A stretch of DNA of 64,000 bases from Datura wrightii. Lineage: Eukaryota > Streptophyta > Magnoliopsida > Solanales > Solanaceae. Below the pieces are notes generated by a model. The model was given only the letters and a program-made list of their open reading frames with translations. It had not been told where the DNA came from and did no database searches. Made by a program: the position numbers and the translations under genes. Where the stretch lies: assembly GCA_035772735.1 (NCBI GenBank), contig JASDFA010000011.1, forward strand, positions 3,100,001 through 3,164,000, given 5' to 3'. Below are positions 45,091 through 58,100 of the stretch, in pieces; the first letter of the stretch is position 1; each line of letters opens with the position of its first letter.

Positions 45091-46426
45091 CGTTGAGCAA
45101 AAATATTGACGAAATAAAAGTAGAAGTAGGAGAAGGAGAAGAGAAGTATAAGAGACAAAATTTACTTGTTTTTGTTTATTTCTATTGCAACAAGATGAAT
45201 TTTATTGAAATTAAAAATTGGATCATTTATTAAATTTTGGATGGACACTTTTATTTGAAGTTTGCCAAATTGGTTACAAATTAAAAAATTTGACAATATA
45301 TATATAGCTTAATTAGTAGGGTGAGAACTTGAACCGGGTGCAATTCCTACAACTTTTCTGATGTGCAAGACGAAATACTTGTATAAAAGCTGTGCACCAT
45401 TCACTTTTTTTTTAAATGTTAGATTTAGAAATAAAGATTTTTTTTATCGCGAATTAATTAAAATTTTGTATTATAAAATATAATTTTTTTTATTTATTTT
45501 CATCGAACAATTCGTTGGGAAACGCATGGTGGAAAACAAATTCTCAATGAAATAATGGAAAGCTTCTTGATTTTTTCATGTAAAAATACTAATTTTTTTC
45601 CTTATCGATTCAATCATAATATCTGTGGAATAGTTACTTAACATTTTTCAGTGAAAATTTGAGTAGAAAAATAGTGACTTCTCAGTTGTGGATGGGTAGA
45701 TAGGTTAGCACGCTTGTTGCTATGAATGGAGCCACATCAAGCGAAGGATGGTCTGGTGCATATTCTTTGCTGGACAATCATGATATGATGCACATAAATA
45801 AAATATTAGTTAGTATGATTTGTAAATTTAATTTTGCACAACTCTTAATACAATCAGAAAAAGAATTATATATTTTTTACTAAATATGGTCGCATTACCA
45901 TTGAATACCATATTTAGCAGTTGCTAATACCTCGCACATGTTGTTACTAACGCATTTAACATAGACAAAACCATAATTAAGTCCCTTTCATAGTTCCTAG
46001 CCACTCCACCTATGCCTGGCCTTGTTACTTTCCTTGAAGAAGCTTCCATCTTTTATTAATTTTGACCCAACCTATCTCAGGCCATTTAGGAGTTTCATCG
46101 GGATAAGTTAGAGTCCAAATGTAGGTGTTTAATTTCAATTTCTTTTTTCCTTCCTTTGGAGTTACGCCTTTCGTGTACTAAAAATAAATGTATATTTTTA
46201 TTTGTTAGATTAGAAAAAAAATTTTAAAAATTTATTATTTAGTTTTTAATTTACCTTTATTATTAACTACAGTCATTTTTCAAAATATTGAATTTATTAT
46301 ATTTAAAAAGTGAATAATAAACTTATCACTCTATTTATTATTTCTTAAGGGGTGTGCCAAGACTGCATCCCTTTCATAGTTCCTAACCACTCCACCAATG
46401 GTTTAGTTGGTTCGGGTATATATATT

Positions 46427-48923
46427 TGTTGCGGAAGCCGAATATAGAGAGAGTGATTAAATCACAACTAGTATATATCTAAAGGTAGCTAAGAAATAGT
46501 AAATGAGACAAAAATAAATAAGGAACATCAGAAATTTATGAGGTTCAGTAAAATTTTATTTCACTCCAAAAGAATACAAGTGAAATACTACAAGAGAAAA
46601 AAGAGAACTTAAAAGCTAAGAGAATGAGAAGGCAAATGAGAGACATGTTACAAATGAACCAAGAGCTACCTATTTATAAAAATGAATTATTCTTCATGTT
46701 GTTATTAATGACGTCACTATATATGTAAATGTCAAGCTTGTAACATGTGAAACTATTTAATGGTTGCCATAAATTTTTGCTACAAATTTATTACCTTGGC
46801 ATTTCATGTCAAAGAAAAATTATTTTCTTTCCAAATGTTCACACTAATTTACATACAATTTTGTCAAATTTAACAAATCTCCACCTTGACAAGATTTTTC
46901 ATTTTCAATTTCTCTCGGTGACAGATTATGATTGGGGCTTAACTAGCTCAACTTTTAGTGTTCAACAATGTTGAAACTTGATCGCAGTCACCACTTTTGT
47001 CAACATATGGACATATCATGACTATACCTTCTTCTATAATGTCTTGTATAAAATGATATTGAACATCGATACGCTTCGTCCTAATTACATGAAAACCTGG
47101 TTCTTTACTAAGTGAATAACACTTTGACTATCACAAAATATAATGATGTTTTGTTGTCCAATACCAAACTCTCTAAGCAACCTTGAAGCCAAATTGTCTC
47201 CTTCATCGCCTCTGTAATTGTCATATACTCTGCCTCAGTAGTAGACAAAGAAACTGTTGATGTAAAGTAGACTTCCAACTAATTAGGGCATTTGTCAAAG
47301 TAAAAAACATAACCGCTAATTGATCTTCGTTTGTCAAAATTATATACGTAACTCGAATCATAATATCCAACCAGATACTAACTATGTTCCTGCTTAAAAA
47401 TCAAAACGCAATATTTACAATATTATGAATATACAGTAGAATCCATTTCACAGCTTGCGAATGCTTCTTTCTAGGATTATGCATATACCTACTTACAACT
47501 CCCACAACTTGTGAAATATCAGGTCTTGTACAATTTATTGCATACATTAAGTTACCAACAACATTCGCATATGATACTCTTGACATATATTTTCGTTTAG
47601 CTTCATCCTTTGGCGACATAGTGTCATTAAGTTTAAAATGAAGCAGAGTGCTAACCGACTTTATATTCTTATTCATACCAAATCGACCTTGTACCTTTTT
47701 CAAGTATTCTTTTTGATATAAACAAAGTTATTTCGAATATTTATCTTTTTTTATTTTCATGCCAAGAATTTTTCTCACCTCACCCAAATCCCTCATATCA
47801 AATTTCTTTTTTAGTTGAATTTTCAACTTCTCAATTTCTTTTTATCTTTTGAAAGCAATGCAATATTGCATCAACATATAAGAGAATATATATAAAACAT
47901 TCGTCTTCAAGCTTGTGGAAATACATATAATGATTGTATTTGCTTCTTTTGTACTTTTGCCACAATATAAACTTGTAAAATTGTTTGTACCATTATCTAG
48001 AAGATTGTTTTAATCCGTACAGTGATTTTTCAAATTTGCACACTATATTTTTCTCTCCAACAACTTTGAATTCTTCTGGCTGAGTCGTGTAGATTTCCTC
48101 TTCCGAGTCTTCTTCTCCTATATTTTCTGGCTTCTTTTCTTCTATGGCAATATCTAGGCCTTGTTGAAAAAGAACAACAAGAACCTCACCTTGCCACATC
48201 CAGAAAATCCTTACCTGTCAAAAATTTCAATTGCAAATTTCACATTTGACACAATTCTTGTCATAAGCAAGATGCCAACGACGCATTACTGATACCTGAT
48301 GTGTATTCTTCATTTTTCTTGTTTTCTGTTTCTGCTATAAGTGGTATTTATTAGCTAACAATACAAAAGATCAAAGTAATTCTTTTCTGATTTGGAAGTT
48401 TAGATTGTGTGTTGCAATAACAGAGCCTACTCAGATAGAAGCTTGACTCTAATACCAAAATTGTTGTAAAAATCAAATATATAAGTGATTAAATTATAAC
48501 TACAACATCTAAAGACAACTAATAAATAGTAAATGAGACAGCAATAGATAAAGAACACCATAAATTTATAAGGTTCGACAAAATTTTATTTTTTGCCTAG
48601 TCCTCGAACACAATCAACCCAAATTTTATTTCACTTACAAGTAAAATACTATAAGAGAGAAAAGAGAACTCAAATGACTTAAAAGATGAGAAGGAAAATG
48701 AGATATGTGTGTTATAGATGGACCAAAAGCTACCTATTTATATGAATGAATTGCTCTTGATGTCATCAATGACATCATTGTGATCTAAATGAGATGTAAA
48801 AGGTAGCCAAAATTTTTACTGTAAATTTATTACCTTTTATTCCAAAAAAAAAAAAAAGATTTTCTTCTTTCCGTCTTTCCAAATGTTCACACTAGTTTAT
48901 ATAGAACTTTGTCAAATTTAATA
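46427..48923 (-). mobile_element. Degenerate Ty1/copia LTR element with large internal deletion
   Basis: The target duplication ATATT lies at 46422-46426 and 48924-48928. Its LTRs are 46427-46875 and 48462-48923 (TGTTG to TAACA/TAATA on the plus strand). They are clearly diverged, with an insertion in one, so the element is old. A primer site (TGGTATTAGAGTC on the minus strand) adjoins the 5' LTR and a purine tract (AAGGTGGAGATT) adjoins the 3' LTR. Internally only late reverse-transcriptase pieces remain: FEKSLYGLKQSSR near 48000 and SYANVVGNLMYAINCTRPDI with SQVVGVVSRYMHNP near 47560-47470. These resemble the Tnt1/Tork group rather than the Sirevirus type. Confidence 0.85.
47401..48199 (-). 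pseudogene. pol remnants of the degenerate copia element
   Basis: Two separated reading fragments carry copia reverse-transcriptase motifs (GLKQSSR, then GRFGMNKNIKSVST and NCTRPDISQVVGVV). Gag, protease, integrase and the YVDD region are missing. Several stops lie between the pieces. Confidence 0.8.
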
Positions 48924-49085
48924 ATATTGAATTGAGTAAAGGAATTATATTGAGAGAAGATTTTAATTGAGATAAAAATATATTCACACAGACGCCACAT
49001 ATGATAATAACAAGGATAAGAACATAAGAGTTAACCGTCAAAAATAGATTTATATATATATATATATTCAAAGTTGGATATTAAG

Positions 49086-49088
<3 letters not shown>

Positions 49089-49140
<52 letters not shown>
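49089..49140. repeat. AT microsatellite, 26 repeats
   Basis: An uninterrupted AT run, with a shorter TA run 20 bp to its left (49053-49069). Confidence 0.95.
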
Positions 49141-49142
<2 letters not shown>

Positions 49143-51770
49143 TAAAGAAAAGTATGATAAGCAGAATTTCTATTATATAGAAGAGTCATAACAAAGTTGA
49201 CCAATGACTTTTTTTAAAATTTAGTATCATTTAAGGATAAAATTATGACTATAACATCAATGATTAAAATAAAATTTTTGAAGGATCTTTTTTTTTAAAG
49301 ACCCACAAAAAATCTTATTCCATGTGTGTGACTAGAGTACACATTCAATGCAAACTCTTTTATTTTTATATTATGGTATCAATTTTTGTTCCATTTGTTA
49401 AGCATAATAACATCATAAATATTAAGATGAACATTTCAATTTATTTATATTTGTTTTTACTTTCATATTTGATTATTGTTTAAAATTAATATAGCAATTG
49501 AATAATAATGAATTTTTTGATATTCATTTCTATTTTTATTTCTATTATATAGAGGAGCCATGAAAGAACAACCATTGGTATAAAGAGCTGTACAAGAAAT
49601 AATATAAATTGTACTGTGTACTTGTCCTTATCTTATTTCCTCACAATAGTCTCAAAACACGTGTTATTTAATTTCTATATATTATATATTATTGTACGTG
49701 TCCAATAATTAATATCTCAGATGTTAAATATTTATCCCAACTATCAACTTTTTCTGAAAGTTTCACTCATATATCTTCTATATATTATATATTTTTGTAA
49801 CATCCAGATTAAAACAATTGCATATCATGTAAAGACAATATTAAATTTTTTGAAAAAATTTAATCAAGTTCAAGTAAATTTTAATAGCTTTCCTTGCATT
49901 AAAAGAGTAAAAAGGATCATATGTACATCTATAAACGTGGACCCTATTTTTTATCTTCAAAAAGTTATTAGAGAAACAACTGCTCTATTAAGCTATATCT
50001 TAACTTTAATTCATAACATATTTTTTATTCGTAATATTTACTAAAATAACTATTTTAATAGTAAAAAAATTATTATTTTAAATTTTGACATATAATTAAT
50101 TATTTTTTACATTTATTTTTATTCTAATAAATATTAAAAAATAAAAGTTAGTATAGTAAATGAATAATATATTAAATGGAAATCAAATAATAAATAAGTG
50201 TTATTTAATAAAAATATTTTTTAAATAGTAAAAAATAGCATGATAAATAAAATAAATTGATTGAAATACTTGAAATTAAAGTAAACTAGAAGTGTTTACT
50301 GAATTTTAAAATAGCAGTTCGTCATTTACACAAAGGATCAAGTTTGTACTTTGTTTCATTTAAATATTTAAATTAATGTAAGTTTGATTTTATTTTAAAG
50401 TTATCAAATCAAATTTTGATAAAAAGAATAAGTATTCCTTGAGTCTAATTTACATATATTGACAATAGAATATTTTTATAATTTCAAACTAATCAAATTA
50501 AAATTTAATTAATTATAATAGATTACTTACTTGAGGAATTTGAATTTTCACAATCTTTATATTCATAGCAAAAATTAATAAAATAAAATTTTGAATAAAA
50601 AATACGAACTATTACATTAATCATGTTTTGACCATATAACTTATTAGCAATTAGAGAAATAAATGAATTTTGCTTTGCTTGTAAATAGTTATTTTCTTGA
50701 TAAATAAAATTACTTAATTATTAAAAATAAAGTAAATAAATTTATGCGCATCACTATTTATAAAAAAAATGACCAAAATAACAAATGCATAATTAGAATA
50801 TAAGAAATTACGTAACCGATTAACATTGATAAGATTAAATCTTGAAATAAAAAAAGAATAAGAGGCAGGAAATAAATTTACTATGTAGCAATACATATTA
50901 AATATATAGATGACTTTCATAAATGAATTTAAAATTTAATCTAAATAAAAAGTTAAAAATACATTTATGATTTGAGATTATACGTAATCTTTTCATTAAA
51001 TTGATATAAATGATATAAGTACTTATTAATTATAGAGTATTATTCTTCACGAAGAAAAATCGAAAACAAATACTATATCATGCTAATAATCTTTTGGTTA
51101 TCAATTAAAATGAGTTATATATTGAATTTCATGTGATAATGAGATGCACTTTTTAATTTTCATTTTTACTTGTAAGCAATAGATTAAATGTATTGTCTTT
51201 TAAGAGAATAATGAATAAAGACTCACAACTATCAAATCTAAAAAATAAATTATCTTCAAATTTCAATAAACTTATGTCATTATGCGATAGTAAAATGTGA
51301 ATTAAATGTTAAATCTTGAGTGTTTTACATCTTAGAAAATAAATATTCCCATAATTAATATTAACAATTCTTAAAAATATTTTTGGGTTAAATTATTTTA
51401 TTTATGCTAAAGTTTTAATTGGGAACAAATAAATTATTGATCAAAATGTTATATAATATTTTTATGAACAACCTTTTAATATATTTTTTAAATAGATGAA
51501 ATAATAAGAAAAAATCTAATTTTTTATATATTAAATTAATTTAAAATTTATAATCAATTATATTTAATCCGTGCACGAACCTTAAAATTATCTAATATCT
51601 ATACAAATTCGATCCTTCTCCGTTTATACAATTTACGTATCTACTTTAAAATTTGATAAATAAATTTAAAAGAAGGGAGTATTTTATTAAAATGTGTAAA
51701 ATACTTGTACAAGTAAAAGAACTGACCTTCTAGAGATTTTTGAAAGGAAACAGAGGAACGTGAAAGCAAT

Positions 51771-51782
51771 GGACACGTGTCC
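51771..51782. promoter_or_regulatory. G-box/ABRE palindrome upstream of the ABCG31-like gene
   Basis: GGACACGTGTCC is a perfect 12 bp palindrome around CACGTG, about 410 bp upstream of the start codon. The ACGTG core is the binding site of ABA-responsive and G-box bZIP factors. Function here is inferred. Confidence 0.5.
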
Positions 51783-51840
51783 TAGTAATGGGGATCGAAA
51801 GAAGAGGGCAAATTAAAAAGCAATCGGTAACTACCTGAAC

Positions 51841-51848
51841 TGACGTCA
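51841..51848. promoter_or_regulatory. TGACGTCA bZIP palindrome
   Basis: TGACGTCA, 343 bp upstream of the start codon and 58 bp from the G-box, is the consensus for TGA-class and related bZIP factors. Paired ACGT elements are common in ABA- and stress-responsive promoters. Confidence 0.45.
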
Positions 51849-52190
51849 CGCTTCCTTCGGCAAAGCACTTTCTTTTATTTTGAACTCCTTTCGAAATCCC
51901 ATAAATGTAGGTGAGAAGTGACAAAGTCCCGCTTTAACAGAAAGACTCGTATTCGCCCAAGCAAACAGAGAAATAAATGCTGGGGAAAAGGATCAGACTT
52001 CTAAATCGTCTAAAACTCAACCTGCTTCACACGGACATCGATCGTCACTGAACATGCATAGATGCATCAGAACAAAAGCTTACGCGTAAATAGTCGTAAG
52101 AGAACCAGGCTTGATCACTCAATGTGATCGGAGCGAAGAAAAGGATTAGCGATTGTTTATCAACTATAGTGAATTAATTTGTTTGGAATA

Positions 52191-55100
52191 ATGGCGGCTT
52201 CGAACGGGAGTGAGTACTTTGAATTAGATGTGGAGGCACAGAATGAGAATTTCGGTCGGAGGTCGAATGCGGAGTCCGTAGCGGAAGACGAGCAGGAGTT
52301 GATGTGGGCGGCGTTAGAGAAATTGCCGACGCGAAAGCGAACGAATCTCGCTTTGGTGAAGCGGACGGCGGAGGAATCTGACGGCAGCACAGGAAGGACT
52401 GACACCGTCGATGTGAGAAAACTTGATCGGGACACTCGCCAGCTTCTCGTTCATAGAGCAATGGCGACTTCCGAACAGGATAACTACAAGTTGCTTGCCG
52501 GCGTGAAAGAGCGCCTCGATAGGTATTTTCAACTCACTCTCTGTATTGGTGTTGCGAGTGTGTATACAAGTTTATCTCTGCATGAAGCAACAGATTTCTT
52601 TTATGTAGAGTTCTTTTTATTAGTTTAATTATTGCAAGGATTTTGATTCCGAGCTATTGTTCACTCTAGCAGTGAGCCAACCTGAGGTTTGAGTCGGGCA
52701 AATTAACTGAACTTTTACCTGGCCAAGTTCAATGGAGCTTTAAATAATACTGTTCGATTAAATATATAATACAAAATAAAAGTTATAAGCTAATAAACAA
52801 TAAAATCAAGCAATTTGCACTAAGTTTGTTGATCATAGTTAACATAACTATCAATTAATCTTTAAGTTGCAATGCTATAAAAAATTATTACTTCACACAA
52901 GCAAGAAGCACAAAAATTACTTCTACATTTTCATATTCTATTCATCTAACTTAGAGGAAGATTTATCATCACATGAAGTAAAATATAGGTAGAATTTCAA
53001 TTTTGTTCAATTGTACTTGAATAAAATAGAGATTATTAAATTGAACTTGCAGATCCAATAATAGTGATAAACAATAATAAATAAAACAATTTCTAGATTG
53101 ACCTCCATTCATAATTCGAATTTAAATTATTATTTTTTTAATTACAATGCATGTCACCAATAAATCATATTTAATTTACGTTGTTGTTATTAAAAGTTCA
53201 ATTCGTGTCAAAGCAAAGTCATTGTATTGATTTTTCGTATTTTTATATTTATTTGGTATGATAATGCTGTGTATAGAATCTTAAATGGAGAATTGAGATT
53301 CATATAGTCGGCCCCCAATGTTAGGATTGAGACCTTATTATCTTTGTTGACTTGTATATTATAAACTCGTAGATGACATAATCTTAAGGAATTAAGTGTA
53401 AACTAGCGTTCCTACTATTCTTTTTGCTAATTTTCATAACTAGCAATATTAAAATTTATAATTAATAACGGCATAAATTTTCATTCCGGAAAAAGAGTGG
53501 GATTGGAGGTTCCTAAAGTTGAAGTTCGATATGAGGATATAACAATCACAGCAAATGTGAATGTTGGCTCCAGAGCTTTGCCTACTTTGGTGAATTCAGT
53601 CCGTGATGTCTTAGAGGTAAAGCATTTAATCCTGCAACTAATTCTCTGTGTTATTCTTCTAGCTTAAAGTATAGCTTATGATAGTTTCTCTAAATGTATT
53701 TTATGAATTACAGAATATATTGACTAAACTGAGGATATTCCGTCCTGAGAGACACTGTCTTACCATTTTGAATAACATCAGTGGTGTTGTAAAACCTGGG
53801 AGGTAAGCTTTGGCTTTTTTTTTTTTTTTTTCACTTTCCATTTTTTGGGTTTCTTGTACTTCTGATAACTGCCTTGTGTATGAAAGAAGCACTGTCGTTA
53901 CGTTGGTAGCTTTGAAATAAAAAGCTTTTAATTATATATTTAACAACATATACTATTACCAACACATGCACTGAAGTCTGTGAAGTTATTTAGCCTGGAT
54001 ATGATATGGCTGGTTGATGGAATTGATAGTTTGAGCTTTTTTTTTAATTATTCAAATACCCAGAGATTCCAAAAAGGAGCAGAGGGGGACTAGGCCTGAC
54101 CTCAATACAACACACAGCCACAGCAAGTGATGTAATCACCCATGCACCTCCAGAAGGCTAACAAAAACTTACAGGGCCTTCTGGAAAACAAAAGCACCTC
54201 CAGAAGGCTAACAAAAACTTACAGGGCCTTCTGGAAAACAAAAGAAGATAAGCCAAACTAACTTACATGAGAGTTGGCTTTGTCATATTTGCATCTAAGA
54301 CTAGGCATTTTCCATTTATCTAACTGAAATAAGCCTTTAGCCTGTCTAGGAAGTTGATGAAAGGATTGAGTGAGCAGATTCTGTGAGGAAGATGCTAGCT
54401 AAGCAGTCAGCAACTTGAGATGCTAGAACAGAAGAATCCCCTGTTGGTGAGGGGATCACTGTATGACTTGCTAGGAGAGTAAAATGTAGTAAGCTGGAGA
54501 GCAATTTCATCCAATGCAGGAATATTCGAACTAGCCAAAACCTGGTCCTGTACAGTGTCAAGTTCACTGGGTTAGGATCAATAGCGGTCATGTTTTCTTT
54601 GGAAACAGTTACTGGCTTGATCAATGCTGGACACTAATATGTAGAATTCTGCACCTTCTGACAATTTACACTACCTATCTAACAGAAAGAAAGAAAATAT
54701 CTACTGAAAGTGAAAACAGCTTAATACTAAACATATTCAAATAAACTTATAGTTAGTAGTAATTTGATTGCCAAAAAGTTGCATATTGTGAATCTTTGTT
54801 TTGATTGCTCTTGCTAGGATGACACTGCTCCTGGGACCTCCTGGTTCTGGTAAAACTTCATTGCTTTTAGCGCTTTCAGGGAAGCTTGATAGTGGCTTAA
54901 AGGTCAGTACAAGCCTATCTCTTGTATTGCCTTCGGATTCATAATTCTTGTCTTCCTTAATAGACGTTTAGTTCTCTTAAAAAGATTCCTTGATGCTATA
55001 AGCTCTTTTATTGATTTATACATCTTACATTCAAGATAATTACTCTGAGTGAGATGTATAAATCATGTTTAATTATCTCAAATAATCATCTTGTGAACAT

Positions 55101-58100
55101 TAGTGGCTCCAAATTTCTTAATTGACCTAATAACAAACCTCTCTGAAATTCTCTGTAACCAGGGCCTATTTATACATCTTACATTCAAGATAATTACTCT
55201 CAGTGATATGTATAAATCGTGTTTAATTATCTCAAATTATCATCTTGTGAGCATTAGTGGCTCCAAATTTCTTAATTGGCCTAATAACATACGTCTCTGA
55301 AATGCTGTGTAACGCGGGCCTAAAAGGTAGGATTTCTGGGATATATTGCAAAAAGAGCAAATAAGAATAACCGAGGCCTTTATCATTCCATGCTTTGTTG
55401 AAAACTAATGTATGAACTTTTATTTATTGGAATGGAAATTTTACATTATGATGATTAGCACGAAGTCATGATGTTAGTTAAAGCTGAAGCACATCTTATC
55501 CATGTAGACACTGACATGCCCTCTCTCTCTCTGTTGTCAACTCGTTCATGCTTATTGATTCTTGAGTGCTTGACTCAAACCTCGGGTGTGAATAAAATTA
55601 AGTTCTTGGAGAAGTTCACTAGAGATTTTATATGAGAGCAGAACTACCGGTTTCTATTCAAATTAAATTACTAGTGGTCATGCTTTATTTGAAAGCAATC
55701 ACTGCCTTAGTCCACTTTATTCATGTTTGCTCTTTACTTTATTGATGTTTCCAGAATGGTGATCAGATTAAACTTCTGATTGTTGCCATGGCAATGTTTT
55801 GTAGTCCCTTAGTTTATCTGGGTGAAAACAAATAAATCCTTATCAGATAAGAAGTGCTTTGTTAGCTTAATTTAACAGTTATGTCTTCTCTATGATTACA
55901 CTGCTTCATCCTCTACCTTTCTTACTCGCACCATTTATTTAATATATCTTCACTTCAGCTTACTCTTTCAGGAGCATCTGGAGACATTGTGTTCCTTTGA
56001 ATTAAAACAGTAAAAAAAGAATACCAAATATAATTACATAACTCTTCGTTTCAGAAAAGAGGGATTATCACATATAATGGACATAAGCTGGATGAATTTT
56101 GTGTGCAAAGAACTTCAGCTTACATAAGTCAGACAGATAATCATATCGCTGAGTTAACTGTAAGAGAAACTGTAGATTTTGCTGCTAGATGCCAAGGTTC
56201 AAGTCAAGGATTTGCAGGTTTGTCTAAGCATTTCCACTTCATGTACTTGACGGATTCTCATTTTACATGGCATGGGTTTCCTCTGAAACTTTGGTTATTT
56301 GCGCCGATGTCTGTCACAGCTTCCTGAGATCTTTCATATTAACATTGTGATGCGAGTATCACTTAGGAAACAGATGTGTTATGCTGCACAATTAAGCTTG
56401 CTGAACCATGTGATATCATTGTGCTATATGTTTATTTTTATCTGGTTTTGTTCTCTCTGCATTTACATGTACTATTTACTGGCTTTGAAGAAGAAAATGA
56501 AGTAAGCAGAATCCATTTGCATAAGCAAAAAAATCCAGAGAACTGTATCTGACAACCTTATGTCTTGAATAGAAACAACATAAAGGAGAAAGATCCCCAG
56601 AAAATTAATTCCTAAACCAAAAGTTTAGGATATATGTAGAACTGAAATAGCGAAATGTGCTAATTTCTAGAAGTCAAGATGTTATACTTCTTCATGTCAT
56701 TTAACAATGAGATAAAATAGAAGAACAAAAGGAGTACTGCAACATCTTTTTGTGAAGCTTTTACATCAGTAATTTAGACCGAAGCAGAATGGAATTGAAT
56801 ATATAGGTATTTTTGGAATTTCTCTGTTGTTTTTGGGCATGTTATTTGCCTTTTATCTAGGTTCCATAACTTAGTCTAGTGGTGAAATAAGGTAGGAGTA
56901 TTAGCTAATTCCCTGACACACCCAGGGCACATTCTATTGACATGTAAGTAGTGTGTTAAGACTTGAGAGCATTTAGTTTCCAGATATTATCTTCCTAATC
57001 TATTTTACATCCATCAAAAAACTTCTTCACTTGATTATAAAACTTATGCCTGATTGTTTCTCGAAGTTGCAAGAATATTTAGAGCAAAGGCCCCTATGTT
57101 TCTTGTCATGTATAATAAGTGATTGATATATATGCAACTTTGCCTGCTTAATCAGAACCAATTAGGTTTATCTAATATGGCATATCATGTTTAATTCCCA
57201 ACCTGCCCGGTTAATTTATTTTGCAGAATATATGAAAGACCTTGATCGTTTAGAGAAGGAAAGAAATATACGTCCAAACTCTGAAATAGACGCATATATG
57301 AAGGTTTGATTTGAGTTTCTCTATCAACCAGGCTAGTTCACCCATGCTATATGAGTTCTCATGGTCTTTTATGTCATTTTCATGTTGGTACTTGTTGCAA
57401 TCAATAACTGGTCAGGCATCTTCTGTTGGTGGTAAGAAGCACAGCGTGTCTACAGACTACGTCTTGAAAGTTCTTGGTCTAGATATATGTTCAGATACAA
57501 TAGTTGGCAGTGACATGATAAGAGGAGTTTCAGGTGGACAAAGGAAGAGAGTTACAACAGGTATCTCTCTCTTTCTTAAATAATTCTGGTCATAATGGAG
57601 CAATTATTGACATCCATAGACTCTTCATAATGATGTCCATTGTTAGGCAGTTCAAAGATAACCTATGCATGAATTTTGTTTGTTTATGGGCTGGCATGTT
57701 TCCTTATAATAGTTGGGGTGCTTGAACTGAGTGAGATAGCCTGAACTCAGTATATAGTTTTGGCATTCTCCCAACAAACTCTATTTTCTGGACGTATGAA
57801 GGGAGAGAAACGTGGCTATGTCAACAGTTGCTAATAATGGTTTCCATACACAGGAGAAATGATTGTTGGGCCCAGGAAAACACTTTTCATGGATGAAATA
57901 TCTACTGGACTTGATAGCTCTACGACGTACCAAATTGTCAAGTGCTTAAGAAATTTTGTACATTTGATGGACGGAACATTGATGATGGCTCTTCTTCAAC
58001 CTGCACCTGAGACTTTTGAATTGTTTGATGATCTGGTGTTACTCTCGGAAGGATATGTTGTGTATCATGGTCCCCGAGCAGATGTTATTGAATTCTTTGA

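Larger units (their letters stand above)
42700..46426. other. Gene-poor DNA between CPT-E and a copia remnant
   Basis: No gene seen. Contents include a hAT-like MITE, a CAC/ATC-rich minisatellite, a TA microsatellite (all listed), a copy of the 40519-40570 repeat at 44701-44745, and two copies of CCCTTTCATAGTTCCTA.CCACTCCACC (about 45982 and 46368). Confidence 0.5.
48929..52190. other. Very AT-rich intergenic DNA and upstream region of the ABC transporter
   Basis: No gene seen from 48929 to 51700. AT tracts occur at 49053-49069 and 49089-49140. From about 51720 the composition becomes balanced, which I read as the promoter and 5' leader of the ABCG31-like gene. Two ACGT-core elements in it are listed separately. 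Confidence 0.55.

Noticed and set aside
44994..45233. 79-codon frame of alternating YI residues
   Set aside because: Translation of the TA microsatellite.
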